Shown one piece after another: positions 20,533-30,749 of a DNA stretch of 64,000 nt. The translations under genes and the position numbers were made by a program. Under the pieces are notes generated by a model that was given only the letters and a program-made list of their open reading frames with translations, did no database searches and was not told the DNA's origin. Numbering within the stretch: the first letter of the stretch is position 1; every line of letters starts with the position of its first letter. Source of the DNA: Lysobacterales bacterium (GTDB lineage Bacteria; Pseudomonadota; Gammaproteobacteria; Xanthomonadales; SZUA-5); contig JALHMH010000005.1 in the NCBI GenBank assembly GCA_022844165.1, positions 1-64,000 on the forward strand. Reading direction: 5' to 3'.

Positions 20533-21561
20533 GTGCCCAACGATGCCGCCCTGCCTTTGCCTTCCAGCGCCGCACGCGACAGAACGCGCGGGCCAGTGAT
20601 CAATTGTGTGGCCTATAACCGCAATGGCAAACGCATCAGCGACATTACCGTCGATGCGATCAGCGATGTGCTCAAGGAACCGGACACCTTCATCTGGTTG
20701 GGCTTGCATGAACCCGACGAAACGTTGCTGCTGAAAATCCAGGAGGAGTTTGACCTTCACGAGTTAGCCATCGAAGATGCACAACACGCGCACCAGAGGC
20801 CGAAGATCGAGGTCTATGACGACACGCTGTTCGTTGTCGTGCACACAGCGCAGTTCGTCGGTGGCAAAGTCGAGTTCGGCGAAACGCATATTTTTCTCGG
20901 CAAGCGTTTTTTGGTGACGGTACGTCATGGCGCGTCGCTCAGCTACGCGCGCGCTCGTTCGATCTGTGAGCAGACACCAGAAATGCTGGCTTTGGGACCG
21001 AGCTTTGGCTTGTACGCAATCCTCGACTTTATCGTCGACAACTACTTTCCGATCGTCTCCAGCTTTGAGGCTGAGCTGAAGGAACTGGAACTGCGCATCT
21101 TCAACGAAAAGTTCGACCGGAACACGATCGAACGGCTGTATTACCTCAAACGCGAACTGGTCACGCTGCGGCTTGCGGTCACACCGATGCATGACATCCT
21201 GAATCAACTCAAGCGTTTTTTTCCTGGCCTGATTCAGGAAGACGTGCGCGTCTACTTTCGCGACGTACTCGATCACGCGGTGCGGATGAGCGAAGCCACC
21301 AGCACGCTGGGCGAAATGATCTCGGCTGCTTTGCAGGTCAATCTTGCGATGGTGTCGGTGGGCCAGAACGAAGTGACCAAGCGCCTCGCGGGCTGGGCAG
21401 CGATTCTGGCCATCCCGACCACCGTCGGCGCTGTTTACGGAATGAACTTCGAGCACATCCCGGAACTCAAATGGCAATATGGCTACCATGTCGTCGTCGC
21501 TGCGACCGTGGTGGCATGCTCTGGCTTGTACTGGCGGCTCAAGAAGGCAGGCTGGTTGTAA
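20533..21561 (+). CDS. corA: Magnesium/cobalt transporter CorA family
   Basis: YGMNFEHIPEL (GMN motif) and two C-terminal TM helices. GTG start proposed; ORF track begins at 20458. Confidence 0.92.
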   Translation: MPNDAALPLPSSAARDRTRGPVINCVAYNRNGKRISDITVDAISDVLKEPDTFIWLGLHEPDETLLLKIQEEFDLHELAIEDAQHAHQRPKIEVYDDTLFVVVHTAQFVGGKVEFGETHIFLGKRFLVTVRHGASLSYARARSICEQTPEMLALGPSFGLYAILDFIVDNYFPIVSSFEAELKELELRIFNEKFDRNTIERLYYLKRELVTLRLAVTPMHDILNQLKRFFPGLIQEDVRVYFRDVLDHAVRMSEATSTLGEMISAALQVNLAMVSVGQNEVTKRLAGWAAILAIPTTVGAVYGMNFEHIPELKWQYGYHVVVAATVVACSGLYWRLKKAGWL

Positions 21562-21647
21562 CGATCGGCTGAAGCTACTGCCGACTTGGACGGTCGTTTC
21601 ACGGCATTATCGCGCCTCATGCTTGCTCAACGAGAGAGATAGGTTTC

Positions 21648-22769
21648 GTGCCACAAACACTTTGGTTACGCGCGGCGCCGAATCGCCCTGTCGAGTGGCT
21701 GGTGCGCGATCCGCAGGGACGAATCGTCGCCGGCCCAGAATTGCTGCGCGCAGATTCGGTTCTGCCGAGCGCGGACAGCAGGATCGCCATCTGGAGCGAT
21801 CCCAGTTTGATGCTGCGCCGCGTTGAGCTGCCCAAGTCCGGCCTGGCGAAATGGCGCCAGGGCCTGCCTTATCTCGCGGAAGATTGGATCGCCGGCGACG
21901 TCGCGCAAGTTCACGTTGCGGCACCGACCCGGCTCACCGGGCGCGACACCTTGGTGGCGGTTGCGGACCGCGAGCGTCTGGTGGCGTTGCTCAGCGAACT
22001 AGCGCAATTCGGAATCGACGTGGATCGGCTGGTTCCGGAACCCGCGCTGCTCGGTCCAACGCATGCGGCCGATGTGCTGATCGACGCTCAGTATGCTTCG
22101 TTCTGCAATGCCGAACACGGCGGCACCACCGAAACCGACATGCTCGCGATGCTGGTCGATCCCAATGCGCGCATTCTGATCGGCCGAACGCCGCATGGCG
22201 AGTGGCACGGCGATGGCATCGAATCCGTGCTGCGCTGGGCGTCTTTGCAGCGCATCGACGACACCACGCTCGATCTGCGCTGCGGCGAATTTGCGAAGAC
22301 CCGGCGCGAATCACGTTTTCCGAAAATGCCCGTGCTGGCGCTCGCTGCGGCACTTCTGGTGCACACGCTGGCGCTGGTCTTCGACTGGTATCAGTTGCGC
22401 GGTCAGGTCGCGACGGCGGAAGTGCGAATCGAGACCGCGTTTCGCGATGCATTCGGCCCCGATGAGCGCATGGTCGATCCGGCGTTCCAGTTGCAGCAGG
22501 CCGCTCGCGGCGAAGCAAGCACGAGCCATGCAGGCGCCCTGGCTTTGCTGCAACGCATTGCACCAGTGCTCTCCGGCAGTCGCATGGTGCTGGTGAGTTT
22601 CGAGTATCGCGAGGGCGTTTTGGAGCTCGCGGTGCGTGCGCCGGATGCGTCGCAGTTCGACGGCTTCCGCGAACAACTGGTCAGCAGCGGACTGTCGATC
22701 GAAATGGGCAATACGCAATACGATGCCAATGAATTCACCGGCCGGCTAAAAATTCGGAGCGCAGGATGA
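21648..22769 (+). CDS. gspL: Type II secretion system protein L
   Basis: GspL-like actin-fold cytoplasmic domain followed by TM segment; followed by M and N. Confidence 0.85.
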   Translation: MPQTLWLRAAPNRPVEWLVRDPQGRIVAGPELLRADSVLPSADSRIAIWSDPSLMLRRVELPKSGLAKWRQGLPYLAEDWIAGDVAQVHVAAPTRLTGRDTLVAVADRERLVALLSELAQFGIDVDRLVPEPALLGPTHAADVLIDAQYASFCNAEHGGTTETDMLAMLVDPNARILIGRTPHGEWHGDGIESVLRWASLQRIDDTTLDLRCGEFAKTRRESRFPKMPVLALAAALLVHTLALVFDWYQLRGQVATAEVRIETAFRDAFGPDERMVDPAFQLQQAARGEASTSHAGALALLQRIAPVLSGSRMVLVSFEYREGVLELAVRAPDASQFDGFREQLVSSGLSIEMGNTQYDANEFTGRLKIRSAG

Positions 22770-23242
22770 ACGCATGGTGGCGTGGATTGGCCGATCGTGA
22801 GCGAACGCTGCTGCTGGTGGCTGCGGTGGTGATCGGCGTATGCGTTTGGTGGCTGTTGTTGTTGCGGCCGCTCGGCGCTGCGCGCGATGCCTTGGCGGAG
22901 CGGTTGCCGGTGGCGCAGCGCCAGGCGCTCGAGGCCGAAACGGCAGCGATGTCGATCAAGGCACAGCCCGCGCTTGGGCAAATGCCGCGGGTTGGGCGAT
23001 CGCTGCTCGCGATGGCGGACGCCACTGCGCGCGACGCCGGTTTGGGCAAGGCGCTCGACCGCGTCGAACCACAAGGTGAGCGAGAGGTCCGCGTCTGGCT
23101 CAAAGACGCCCATTTCGACGCACTGGCAACCTGGGCCGAACAACTCAATCGCGAGGGCATCATCGTCAGCGAATGGTCAGTGGATCGTGCGCTGGCGCCG
23201 GGCGTCGTGAACGCGCGGCTGGCTTTGAAGGAATCGCCGTGA
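22766..23242 (+). CDS. gspM: Type II secretion system protein M
   Basis: Single N-terminal TM, position after gspL, GspM-like length. Confidence 0.82.
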   Translation: MNAWWRGLADRERTLLLVAAVVIGVCVWWLLLLRPLGAARDALAERLPVAQRQALEAETAAMSIKAQPALGQMPRVGRSLLAMADATARDAGLGKALDRVEPQGEREVRVWLKDAHFDALATWAEQLNREGIIVSEWSVDRALAPGVVNARLALKESP

Positions 23243-24003
23243 AACGCTGGCTGTTGTGGGGATCGCTCATTTTGCTGGCGCTTGCGGCCGTGCTCGCCGC
23301 GACCTTGCCGGCGGCGGTGGTGTGGCGCCACATCGCACCAAACGTGCCGGATCTTGCGCTCGAGTCGCTCTCGGGAACGGTGTGGCGAGGCGAGGCCGGC
23401 AATGCACGTGTACGCGGTTTCGCCCTAGGCAAACTGCGTTGGCAGTTGGCGCCCTTGAGCCTGCTCTCGGCACCGACTGTGCGCCTGGCGCTCGACGGAA
23501 AGGATCTGGATCTTGAGACGACTGTGCGCAGCAGTGGCACCGACACCGAATTCACCTCGTTGACGGCGACCACCGACGCCGCATGGTTATCGCCCGCGTT
23601 GGCGATTCCCGAGCTGAAGCCGGAGGGCGAATTGGATATCGCCATCGAGCGTTTGCTGATTGGACAAAATGGCATTCCGAGTGTGATCGCGGGCAGCGCG
23701 CGCTGGCGCAAGGCAGCAGTGACAGGTCGCGTGCGCGCCGATCTCGGCGATATTGAGCTGTCGGCGCGCACGATCAACAAAAAAATCGAATTGACTGCAC
23801 GTGACGATGGCCGCGGCGCACTGATCGTCAACGGCAATTTCGAGATTGAGGGCAGTACTTATCGTGGCCGCGTTGCGCTGACACCGCGCAACGCGGATCC
23901 TGCCCTGATAGAAGCGCTGCAGTGGATCGGCGCGCCCCAACCCGACGGCAGCCGTCTGTTGATCGTCGACGGCACCATCCGGGCGACTCAGGTTCAGCTG
24001 TAG
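23239..24003 (+). CDS. gspN: Type II secretion system protein N
   Basis: GTGA overlap with gspM; VKRWLLWGSLILLALAAVLAATLPAAVVWRHI, GspN-like. Confidence 0.82.
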   Translation: MKRWLLWGSLILLALAAVLAATLPAAVVWRHIAPNVPDLALESLSGTVWRGEAGNARVRGFALGKLRWQLAPLSLLSAPTVRLALDGKDLDLETTVRSSGTDTEFTSLTATTDAAWLSPALAIPELKPEGELDIAIERLLIGQNGIPSVIAGSARWRKAAVTGRVRADLGDIELSARTINKKIELTARDDGRGALIVNGNFEIEGSTYRGRVALTPRNADPALIEALQWIGAPQPDGSRLLIVDGTIRATQVQL

Positions 24004-24039
24004 CAGCAATCAACGAATACGTCTGTCGGTCTGGCGAAT

Positions 24040-24705
24040 CTAATCCTCCACCGTAAACACCACCGGTACACGCGCCCATACCTCGCGGGCAGTGCCGTCT
24101 TTGACATACGGCTGAAATCGCCAGCGCTTGAGCGCTCGCAGCGCAGCGCGTTCGAAGTTGCCATTGCCAGACGAATTGCCGATGCGCAGTTCGAGGGGCA
24201 GACCATCGGTGCCGACGAGCACCAAGACCTCCACAGAACCGCCGATTCGGCGCGCCTGTTCGTTGCGCGGATAGGCCGGCGGCGGCGCGAACAGCTTGGT
24301 CAAAGCCAATGCCTGGCTGGGATCTGATCCATCCGGCCCGGTATCGACCGTGCTGTCGACTGCCGTTTCTTCCGGATTTGACTCGGTCACAGTCTCCGCG
24401 CTGATCGACGGCGCAACAAACTCTCGCGTGTCGCTCGGCACAACTGGCGTCGGAACAAAGGTCGTCGGTTGCGGTGGTGCGGGTGTAGGCGCGGGCGGGG
24501 GTGGCACCGGCGGGCGCGGTGGCGGCTGTACCTCCGTGAATTCGATCAATGTGGCCACTTCTTGCGACTTAGGCGTCTTCAACTCGAATGCCTGTTTGGG
24601 TAACAACAGAACCGCAAAAACGATGGCGTGAAAAACGAACACGCCCGACAGTGCAAGCACCCGTTTGGCATCCCAACTTTGCCGATACGTCGTCCGCGCA
24701 CCCAT
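24040..24705 (-). CDS. TonB-like energy transducer
   Basis: N-terminal TM, Pro-rich PPPRPPVPPPPAPTPAPPQP, C-terminal TonB domain (GGSVEVLVLVGTDG). Confidence 0.88.
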   Translation of the reverse strand: MGARTTYRQSWDAKRVLALSGVFVFHAIVFAVLLLPKQAFELKTPKSQEVATLIEFTEVQPPPRPPVPPPPAPTPAPPQPTTFVPTPVVPSDTREFVAPSISAETVTESNPEETAVDSTVDTGPDGSDPSQALALTKLFAPPPAYPRNEQARRIGGSVEVLVLVGTDGLPLELRIGNSSGNGNFERAALRALKRWRFQPYVKDGTAREVWARVPVVFTVED

Positions 24706-24837
24706 GAGCTTCCCCCTCGTCCACACCGCGATTTGGCGTGATGCCAAAGTAACCGAGGTCATCTTGGACCAGACTCAACGGGAGATTGGGAGTTGTTTAG
24801 GGATCGCCGACGGGCCGTAGCGGGCCAGCAGCAAAGG

Positions 24838-24866
24838 CGTCGCTTCCGGTCGCGCCGGAAGCGACG
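24838..24866. terminator. Hairpin downstream of the PPC-domain gene
   Basis: cgtcgcttccgg-tcgcg-ccggaagcgacg perfect 12-bp stem, 17 nt after the stop. Confidence 0.5.
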
Positions 24867-24882
24867 TAGGCGCAACTACGAC

Positions 24883-26190
24883 TCAAGGGCAGCTCAGCCC
24901 CACACCACGATTGAAGGTGCGGGACATGTCGACTGAACCTGGTCCGCCCCAGCCGCTCAACGTGGGTGTGTACGAAACGGTGAGTTGACCACAGTTGGCG
25001 TACCGCAGGCGCACGTTGCCCCAGCTGATGAACTGAACATCCTGGGCTTGGAATGCGCTTCCGAATCGCGCACCGCGGGTGATCGACACGGGCATGTCGA
25101 TATCCTGATTGACGGAACTGCTGTTGAGGGTGGCCACACCGGATAGATACGTCGGATTGCCCGCCGGATCGTAGGTGAACCACGCGAAGAACAGCAGGCT
25201 TCGATCGACAAATGAAGGGTCTGGGTTTCTCACGACTTCGATCATGACACCCTCGCCCGCGCGACGCGGGTTCCACCAGGTGCCACCGAATCCGGCGTCA
25301 ATTCCAATCAACCCCCGCACCGTGGCCGGCACCAGTGTGACCATCGTGCTGCCGCGGGTATTGCTTGCCGCACCAATGCGGATCCAATAGGTGGTACCGC
25401 TCACGGCGTCGAAGCTAACTTCGGCGTCGAGATTTCCATTGACAAAATCGATATCGTCGACGGAGCCGACCAAGGTTAACGCGTTCAACGCGCTGCCCGT
25501 AAACACGTCGACGATCGAGTCGAAGCCAGCGTTAACCGTCCTGATGGTATAGCGCTGCGAACTCGTGGCCGCGAACCGATACCAGGCGGTGCGAGAAGCG
25601 GCTCCCGGTTCGCTGGCTTCCGTTGTCGCAGCGGGCGAATTCAGAAATACGTTGTCACCGACCGACAAAGCAGCAGCGTTGGCGAATAGATCATTCGGTG
25701 GCGGCAGAGCGATCGGAATACCCGTTGGCGTAAACGAATAATTCAGCACGTAGCCACCGCTGTTGACGTTGTTGCGACTACCATCGATGGCCAGATAGTA
25801 CGTACCGTGGCCGAGGATGACTTCGACCGAGCTGCTGAAATTGGTTGCGGAGATATCGTCGTTGCCGCCAACCAGCGCCAGCTCGCTCAAATTTGCGCCG
25901 CGATACACCGCCAGCGTGGTGTCGAATTGCGACCCGATAGTATCGGCGTTGAACCGATAGGGACGGTCAGTATTGATGCGAAACCAATGGCTCTTTCCGG
26001 TTGCAAACGGGCTGATACCGATTTCCCCGAGCTGCGCGGTCGCCGTTGAAGTGCTGCCTTGAATGGTGCCCTGGTCGAGCGGCAGCGTCGCTGTGGTGGC
26101 CCCTAAGGCAAATCGATCTGTCCCCTGCGCAAACAATGGGCCGGCGAGCACGAAGCCGGCCGCGAATAGCAAAGTCAAACGCAATTTCAT
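24883..26190 (-). CDS. Secreted protein with PPC-like domains and C-terminal GTWWNP...AWFTYDP domain
   Basis: Signal peptide; HWFRINTDRPYRF...GTYYLAIDG (PPC-like); C-terminal GTWWNPRRAGEGVMIEV...FFAWFTYDPAGNPTYLSG. Confidence 0.8.
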   Translation of the reverse strand: MKLRLTLLFAAGFVLAGPLFAQGTDRFALGATTATLPLDQGTIQGSTSTATAQLGEIGISPFATGKSHWFRINTDRPYRFNADTIGSQFDTTLAVYRGANLSELALVGGNDDISATNFSSSVEVILGHGTYYLAIDGSRNNVNSGGYVLNYSFTPTGIPIALPPPNDLFANAAALSVGDNVFLNSPAATTEASEPGAASRTAWYRFAATSSQRYTIRTVNAGFDSIVDVFTGSALNALTLVGSVDDIDFVNGNLDAEVSFDAVSGTTYWIRIGAASNTRGSTMVTLVPATVRGLIGIDAGFGGTWWNPRRAGEGVMIEVVRNPDPSFVDRSLLFFAWFTYDPAGNPTYLSGVATLNSSSVNQDIDMPVSITRGARFGSAFQAQDVQFISWGNVRLRYANCGQLTVSYTPTLSGWGGPGSVDMSRTFNRGVGLSCP

Positions 26191-26416
26191 GATGTCGTTC
26201 CTGGTTGGAGATGGCTGGCGATGACTTGCAATCCAAGGGTGCAAGACAACTCCCAACCCTCACAAACGCAGTCCGACACAAAATCCGGCAGGCAATCCGG
26301 GCGCGCCTGCGCTACGGCAAGCAGCGCTCAAACGTCGGAGCGCTCCCGCCCGACTGCTCCACAATCAAGCTTCGACCGCGAACCGTGCCTGCTGGACCGC
26401 AGCTTCGCCTATCCCG

Positions 26417-27397
26417 TCAGGGCACAATCACCACCTTCCCGACCACGCGCCGCGCGGCCATATCGATGAGGGCTTGCGGAACATCGCTTAACGGGTAGCG
26501 CTTTGAAATCAGTGGCTGGATTTTGCCTTCGCCCATCCAGCGCACCATTTCGAGCATGCCGCGCGCATTGCCTGCAGGCTCGCGTTTGGCGAATTCGCCC
26601 CAGAACACACCGACGAGCGACGCGCCCTTGAGCAGCGGCAGGTTGAGCGGCAACGACGGCACGTCGCCAGTCGCGAAACCGATCACCAGATAGCGGCCGC
26701 GCCAGGCAATGCTGCGAAAGGCCGGTTCCGCGAACTTACCCCCGACGGGATCGAAGATCACATCGGGGCCTTTACCATCGGTCAGCGCTTTCAGTGCGGC
26801 GCGCAGATCGTCCTGTTCGTAGTTGATCAGCGCATCGGCGCCGTGTGCTTTGCAGATCGCCAGCTTGGCAGCATCGCTCGCCGCTGCGATCACACGCGCG
26901 CCAATCGCTTTGCCGATCTCGACCGCCGCCAGACCGACGCCGCCAGCCGCGCCGAGTACCAACAAGGTCTCGCCAGGTTGCAGCGCGGCGCGATCGCGGA
27001 CCGCGTGCCAGCTGGTCCCGTACGCCAACCCGAAACTCGCCGCCAGATCCATCGGCGTGCCGGGGGGCAATGGCAGACATTGCGTCGCATCGATATTGCA
27101 CGCCTGGGCGAATCCGCCGATGCCGCACACCGCCGCAACAGCAGTTCCCACCTTGAGCGTTTCCACCTCAGCGCCAACCGCCTCAACGATACCCGCCACC
27201 TCAGCACCGGGTGTAAACGGCAACGGCGGCTGCATCTGATACTTCTTCTGAATGATCAAGACATCCGGAAAGTTCACCCCGGCTGCTTTGATCCGCAAGC
27301 GCACTTGTCTGGGACCCGGGTCGGGTAACTCGACATCGCTCAGTTGCAACAGCTCAGGGCCGCCCCAGGCGACACATTGGATGGCTTTGATTGGCAT
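26417..27397 (-). CDS. NADPH:quinone oxidoreductase family (zinc-type alcohol dehydrogenase superfamily)
   Basis: PGAEVAGIVEAVGAEV, LGAAGGVGLAAVEIGKAIGARVIAA. Confidence 0.92.
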   Translation of the reverse strand: MPIKAIQCVAWGGPELLQLSDVELPDPGPRQVRLRIKAAGVNFPDVLIIQKKYQMQPPLPFTPGAEVAGIVEAVGAEVETLKVGTAVAAVCGIGGFAQACNIDATQCLPLPPGTPMDLAASFGLAYGTSWHAVRDRAALQPGETLLVLGAAGGVGLAAVEIGKAIGARVIAAASDAAKLAICKAHGADALINYEQDDLRAALKALTDGKGPDVIFDPVGGKFAEPAFRSIAWRGRYLVIGFATGDVPSLPLNLPLLKGASLVGVFWGEFAKREPAGNARGMLEMVRWMGEGKIQPLISKRYPLSDVPQALIDMAARRVVGKVVIVP

Positions 27398-27694
27398 ACA
27401 GGCAGGTCCGCGGAGACAGAATGACTGAGACTCTCCCACGCTGCAGCGTTCGCGGCAACCGCTTCTGCGCAGTGGGCGGCCAGGTCCCGTCTGGGCCGGG
27501 TCTACCTCCCGCGGCTCGTCGAACGAATCACGAAGTGACCTGCGCGACCGCCTTGGTTTTGCAGCACCAAAGCGCGATCAACGCGACCTTCGCATTCAGC
27601 GCCATCTACGGATCATATGCTCATGATCGATCCGGTCACGACAGGCCGACTAGAATCACCAGCACCGAACGCAAGAACACACAGGACACAAACC

Positions 27695-28414
27695 ATGCGC
27701 TTGTTCGCCTCACTGATCGCCGCACTCGGCCTGATCGCTTCCGGCGCCAGCATGGCAGCTGATCGGTGGTTCGCGACGCAAAACGCCGTGATCGATATCG
27801 ATGCGACCGGCGCCGTGAGCGAAGTGACCTTGCAACAATCCGGTTTCAGCGCGGTACGACAAGCGCAGTTGATCGAACGCATCAAACAGATCCAGTTCGA
27901 CCCTGCAACGCGCGACGGCGTGGCACATGCCTCCAGGGCACACGTCAGTATTGAGCTTGAGGTCCGGGAGATTGAGTCTGGCCTGGTCATCGCGCTGAGC
28001 GGAGCGCAACTGACGCCGCAAATGCTGGCCACGAAACCTCCGCGCTACCCTGCTCAAATGCTGCGTCGCGGCGCCAGCGGCGAAGTTGCAGTTGAGATCG
28101 CGTACAACGCGCAGGGTCAAGTCGTGTCGGCGAAAGTGGTCGGCTCAAGCTCGAAATCTGATGAGTTCGCGGAGTCGGCGCTGAAGGCGGCGAAGGCGTG
28201 GCGTGTGGTGCCCGAGCAGGTGGGCAATGTTGGCGTTCCGGGTTCAGCAGTGATTCCCGTTCGCTTCACCATAGGCACCAGCGGGGCGCGCCAGTTGAAG
28301 CTCGACGATGGCAGCCGCCTGCAGCTCTTCAAGTCCAGACCGCAGCACGATGGCGAGATGCTCACGTCCAGTGTCGGTATCCGCTCGCTGGACGCGGCGC
28401 GCACGCCGATTTGA
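27695..28414 (+). CDS. Exported protein with TonB C-terminal-like domain
   Basis: Signal peptide; PPRYPAQMLRRGASGEVAVEIAYNAQGQVVSAKVV. Confidence 0.8.
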   Translation: MRLFASLIAALGLIASGASMAADRWFATQNAVIDIDATGAVSEVTLQQSGFSAVRQAQLIERIKQIQFDPATRDGVAHASRAHVSIELEVREIESGLVIALSGAQLTPQMLATKPPRYPAQMLRRGASGEVAVEIAYNAQGQVVSAKVVGSSSKSDEFAESALKAAKAWRVVPEQVGNVGVPGSAVIPVRFTIGTSGARQLKLDDGSRLQLFKSRPQHDGEMLTSSVGIRSLDAARTPI

Positions 28415-28756
28415 TGACGACAAACACGAATCCGCGCAACGCATCCCAGGCAGCGTTAAGCGAAGTCGATCTGACCCGACATCCAGGCCGCGCGAGTCAG
28501 TTGCGATCCAGCCTGTTCGTGGGCCTAAGTTGGCCAGCCAGAATCCAAGGAACGAATCGGAGCGTCGCGCTCCAGCGAGACCCATAATGCAACCAATGCT
28601 GCGATAGTGTTCCCGGCAAATTGCAAGACTCAAGTCAGCTACGAGTTGGGCGAAAACGTCATTTCGATCAATCTTGAGGCAACGATGGGATTGAGATCGC
28701 GATTCGACGCATTCGATGGAAACTGTTGCTTCTGTCTGATCGAACATTCCGCCGAG

Positions 28757-30655
28757 CTACAACGCGCCACACACCGCCTCCACTGAACTCACTACCGCCC
28801 CACTTTGCACCAGACTGATCGCCCGCTCAATATCCGGTGCGAGCAAGCGGTCGCGTGCGAGGAACGCGATGCCCGCCTGGCGAACAGTATCGAGTGCGGC
28901 ACGCGTGGCGGGCGACGGTTTGGCGTTGCGCAGCGAGCGCAGATCCGATTGCAGCCGCTTGACGTCCTCGGCGAGCGTCATCGAATCGTCGCCCGAGACC
29001 TGCGATAGATTGCGCAGTTTGCTACGCAGCGCTTGCACGCCCAGGTTGCTCGCCAGTGTGTAACTCGCATGCAGCAGCTGCACCCGAAAGTCCAGCGCCT
29101 GGCAATTCACCAATAGCTCCAACGCCAGAACATGCTCCAGGTCGACAAGCATCTCCAACACGTGGCGGCCTTCGGTCGCGCCCATGGAGACGTGGTCCTC
29201 GGCGTTTGCGCTGGTTGGAATCGAGTACACCGTGGCGGGATGTGCCTTGCTCGCCAATTCATTGACCAGCGCCGCAGCGGTGTACTGGACAATCATCATG
29301 CCCGAGTCGGTGCCATCCTCGTTACCGATCAGGAACGGCGGCAGTCCATCGTTGGTGGCTGGATCGAGCAGCTTATTCAGGCGTCGCTCGCTGATCGATG
29401 CCAAAACTGGCAGCACGACCTTCAATTGCGTGAGCGCAAGGGCGATCGGCATACCATGAAAGTTGCCTGCGGAGACCACATGATCTTCGTCTGGCTCAAC
29501 GTCGGGAAAAATCAGCGGGTTATCGGTGACCGAGTTGAGTTCGATCTGGACGATTTCGCGAACGCGCTCCAGCGTATCGCGAACGGCGCCATGGACCTGT
29601 GGAATGCAGCGCAACGAATACGCGTCTTGTGGCTGTGCCTTTTTGCCGCCGCGGAACGGCAGATTCTTCTGATAGAACTTCGATCGCGCGCCGCGCTCGG
29701 CTTTGGGTACGTACTCCCAGCGCACATCGAACGTACGTTCAGCACTTTCGGCACCCGTCCAACTTGTTGCGCTCCAGGGCGCAAACCGCGGTACGCGATG
29801 GTACGGGATATCGACCAGCGTCGACCCGTGTGTCAGGCGTCGAATGGACTCGGCGACGTGCGATTGACCTGGATGCGGCCGCAGCGCATGGACGCGCGGA
29901 TCGAACGCCGCGCTGCGGCCACAAAATGCCTCCAACGCCAGCGCCGCATTGATGTCCGCCTGTTTGACCAGCCGCTGCAACTGACCCAGCGCCAGGATAG
30001 CGCTGGCCAGCATCTGCGCCGTGCCGTTGTTCAACGCCAGGCCTTCCTTGAAGGACAAGGTGATCGGCTCTAACCGGGCGCGTTCGAGCGCTGCCCGGGC
30101 CGACATCCGTTCGCCAAAAGCGAACACATCTCCCTCGCCTAACAAAGCCAGGGCAAGGTGAGACAAAGGCGCCAGATCACCACTGGCGCCAACCGAGCCC
30201 TTCTCGGGAATCACCGGGACAATGTCGTGGTTCAGCAATCCGGACAGCGCCTGCAATGTCGCAACGCGGATTCCGGAGTGGCCTTGCAGCAAAGTATTGA
30301 TGCGGATCGCCAACATCGCGCGCACAATCTCCGGCTTCAGCGGAGCGCCAACACAAACCGCATGGCTGACAATCAAATTGTGTTGCAGCTCCGCTACGAT
30401 CGGTAAGTGGTCGCCATCGCGCTGGCGCCGACGAGTGCTCTCAAGCACACGATCGGCATTCGAGCCGAAACCCGTCGTCACGCCGTAAATCGGCTCGCCG
30501 CGCTTCAGTTCCCTGGCTAGAAAATCGGCGCTGGCTTGAACGCGCTTCAGTGCCGTCCGCGACAGCCGCACCTGACGCTTGTTCAGTGCGATATCGAGCA
30601 CTGCGTCGGTGGTCAGCCGGCGGCCGTCGAGATCAATGGGTTGAACAGTAGCCAT
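28757..30655 (-). CDS. Aromatic amino acid/histidine ammonia-lyase family (MIO enzyme), extended form
   Basis: GVTTGFGSNAD, GSVGASGDLAPLSHLALALLGEG (ASG MIO triad), ELNSVTDNPLIF. Confidence 0.88.
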   Translation of the reverse strand: MATVQPIDLDGRRLTTDAVLDIALNKRQVRLSRTALKRVQASADFLARELKRGEPIYGVTTGFGSNADRVLESTRRRQRDGDHLPIVAELQHNLIVSHAVCVGAPLKPEIVRAMLAIRINTLLQGHSGIRVATLQALSGLLNHDIVPVIPEKGSVGASGDLAPLSHLALALLGEGDVFAFGERMSARAALERARLEPITLSFKEGLALNNGTAQMLASAILALGQLQRLVKQADINAALALEAFCGRSAAFDPRVHALRPHPGQSHVAESIRRLTHGSTLVDIPYHRVPRFAPWSATSWTGAESAERTFDVRWEYVPKAERGARSKFYQKNLPFRGGKKAQPQDAYSLRCIPQVHGAVRDTLERVREIVQIELNSVTDNPLIFPDVEPDEDHVVSAGNFHGMPIALALTQLKVVLPVLASISERRLNKLLDPATNDGLPPFLIGNEDGTDSGMMIVQYTAAALVNELASKAHPATVYSIPTSANAEDHVSMGATEGRHVLEMLVDLEHVLALELLVNCQALDFRVQLLHASYTLASNLGVQALRSKLRNLSQVSGDDSMTLAEDVKRLQSDLRSLRNAKPSPATRAALDTVRQAGIAFLARDRLLAPDIERAISLVQSGAVVSSVEAVCGAL

Positions 30656-30749
30656 GATGGGTCCGGGCTCTCTTGAGGACGCCGCTCCCTCGGCGCCTGG
30701 CAAAAGTTCGAAGGTTCCCAGGTGCCCCGGGAGCGGCACCTGTCCGGGG

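Noticed and set aside
28244-28747. 167-aa minus-strand ORF between the TonB-like gene and the ammonia-lyase
   Set aside because: Overlaps the end of a supported plus-strand CDS and lacks signal peptide or domain; could not be supported.
30719-30742. caggtgcc/ggcacctg inverted repeat between hisS and the ammonia-lyase gene
   Set aside because: Short stem, no T tract; too weak to call as terminator or His-related riboregulator.
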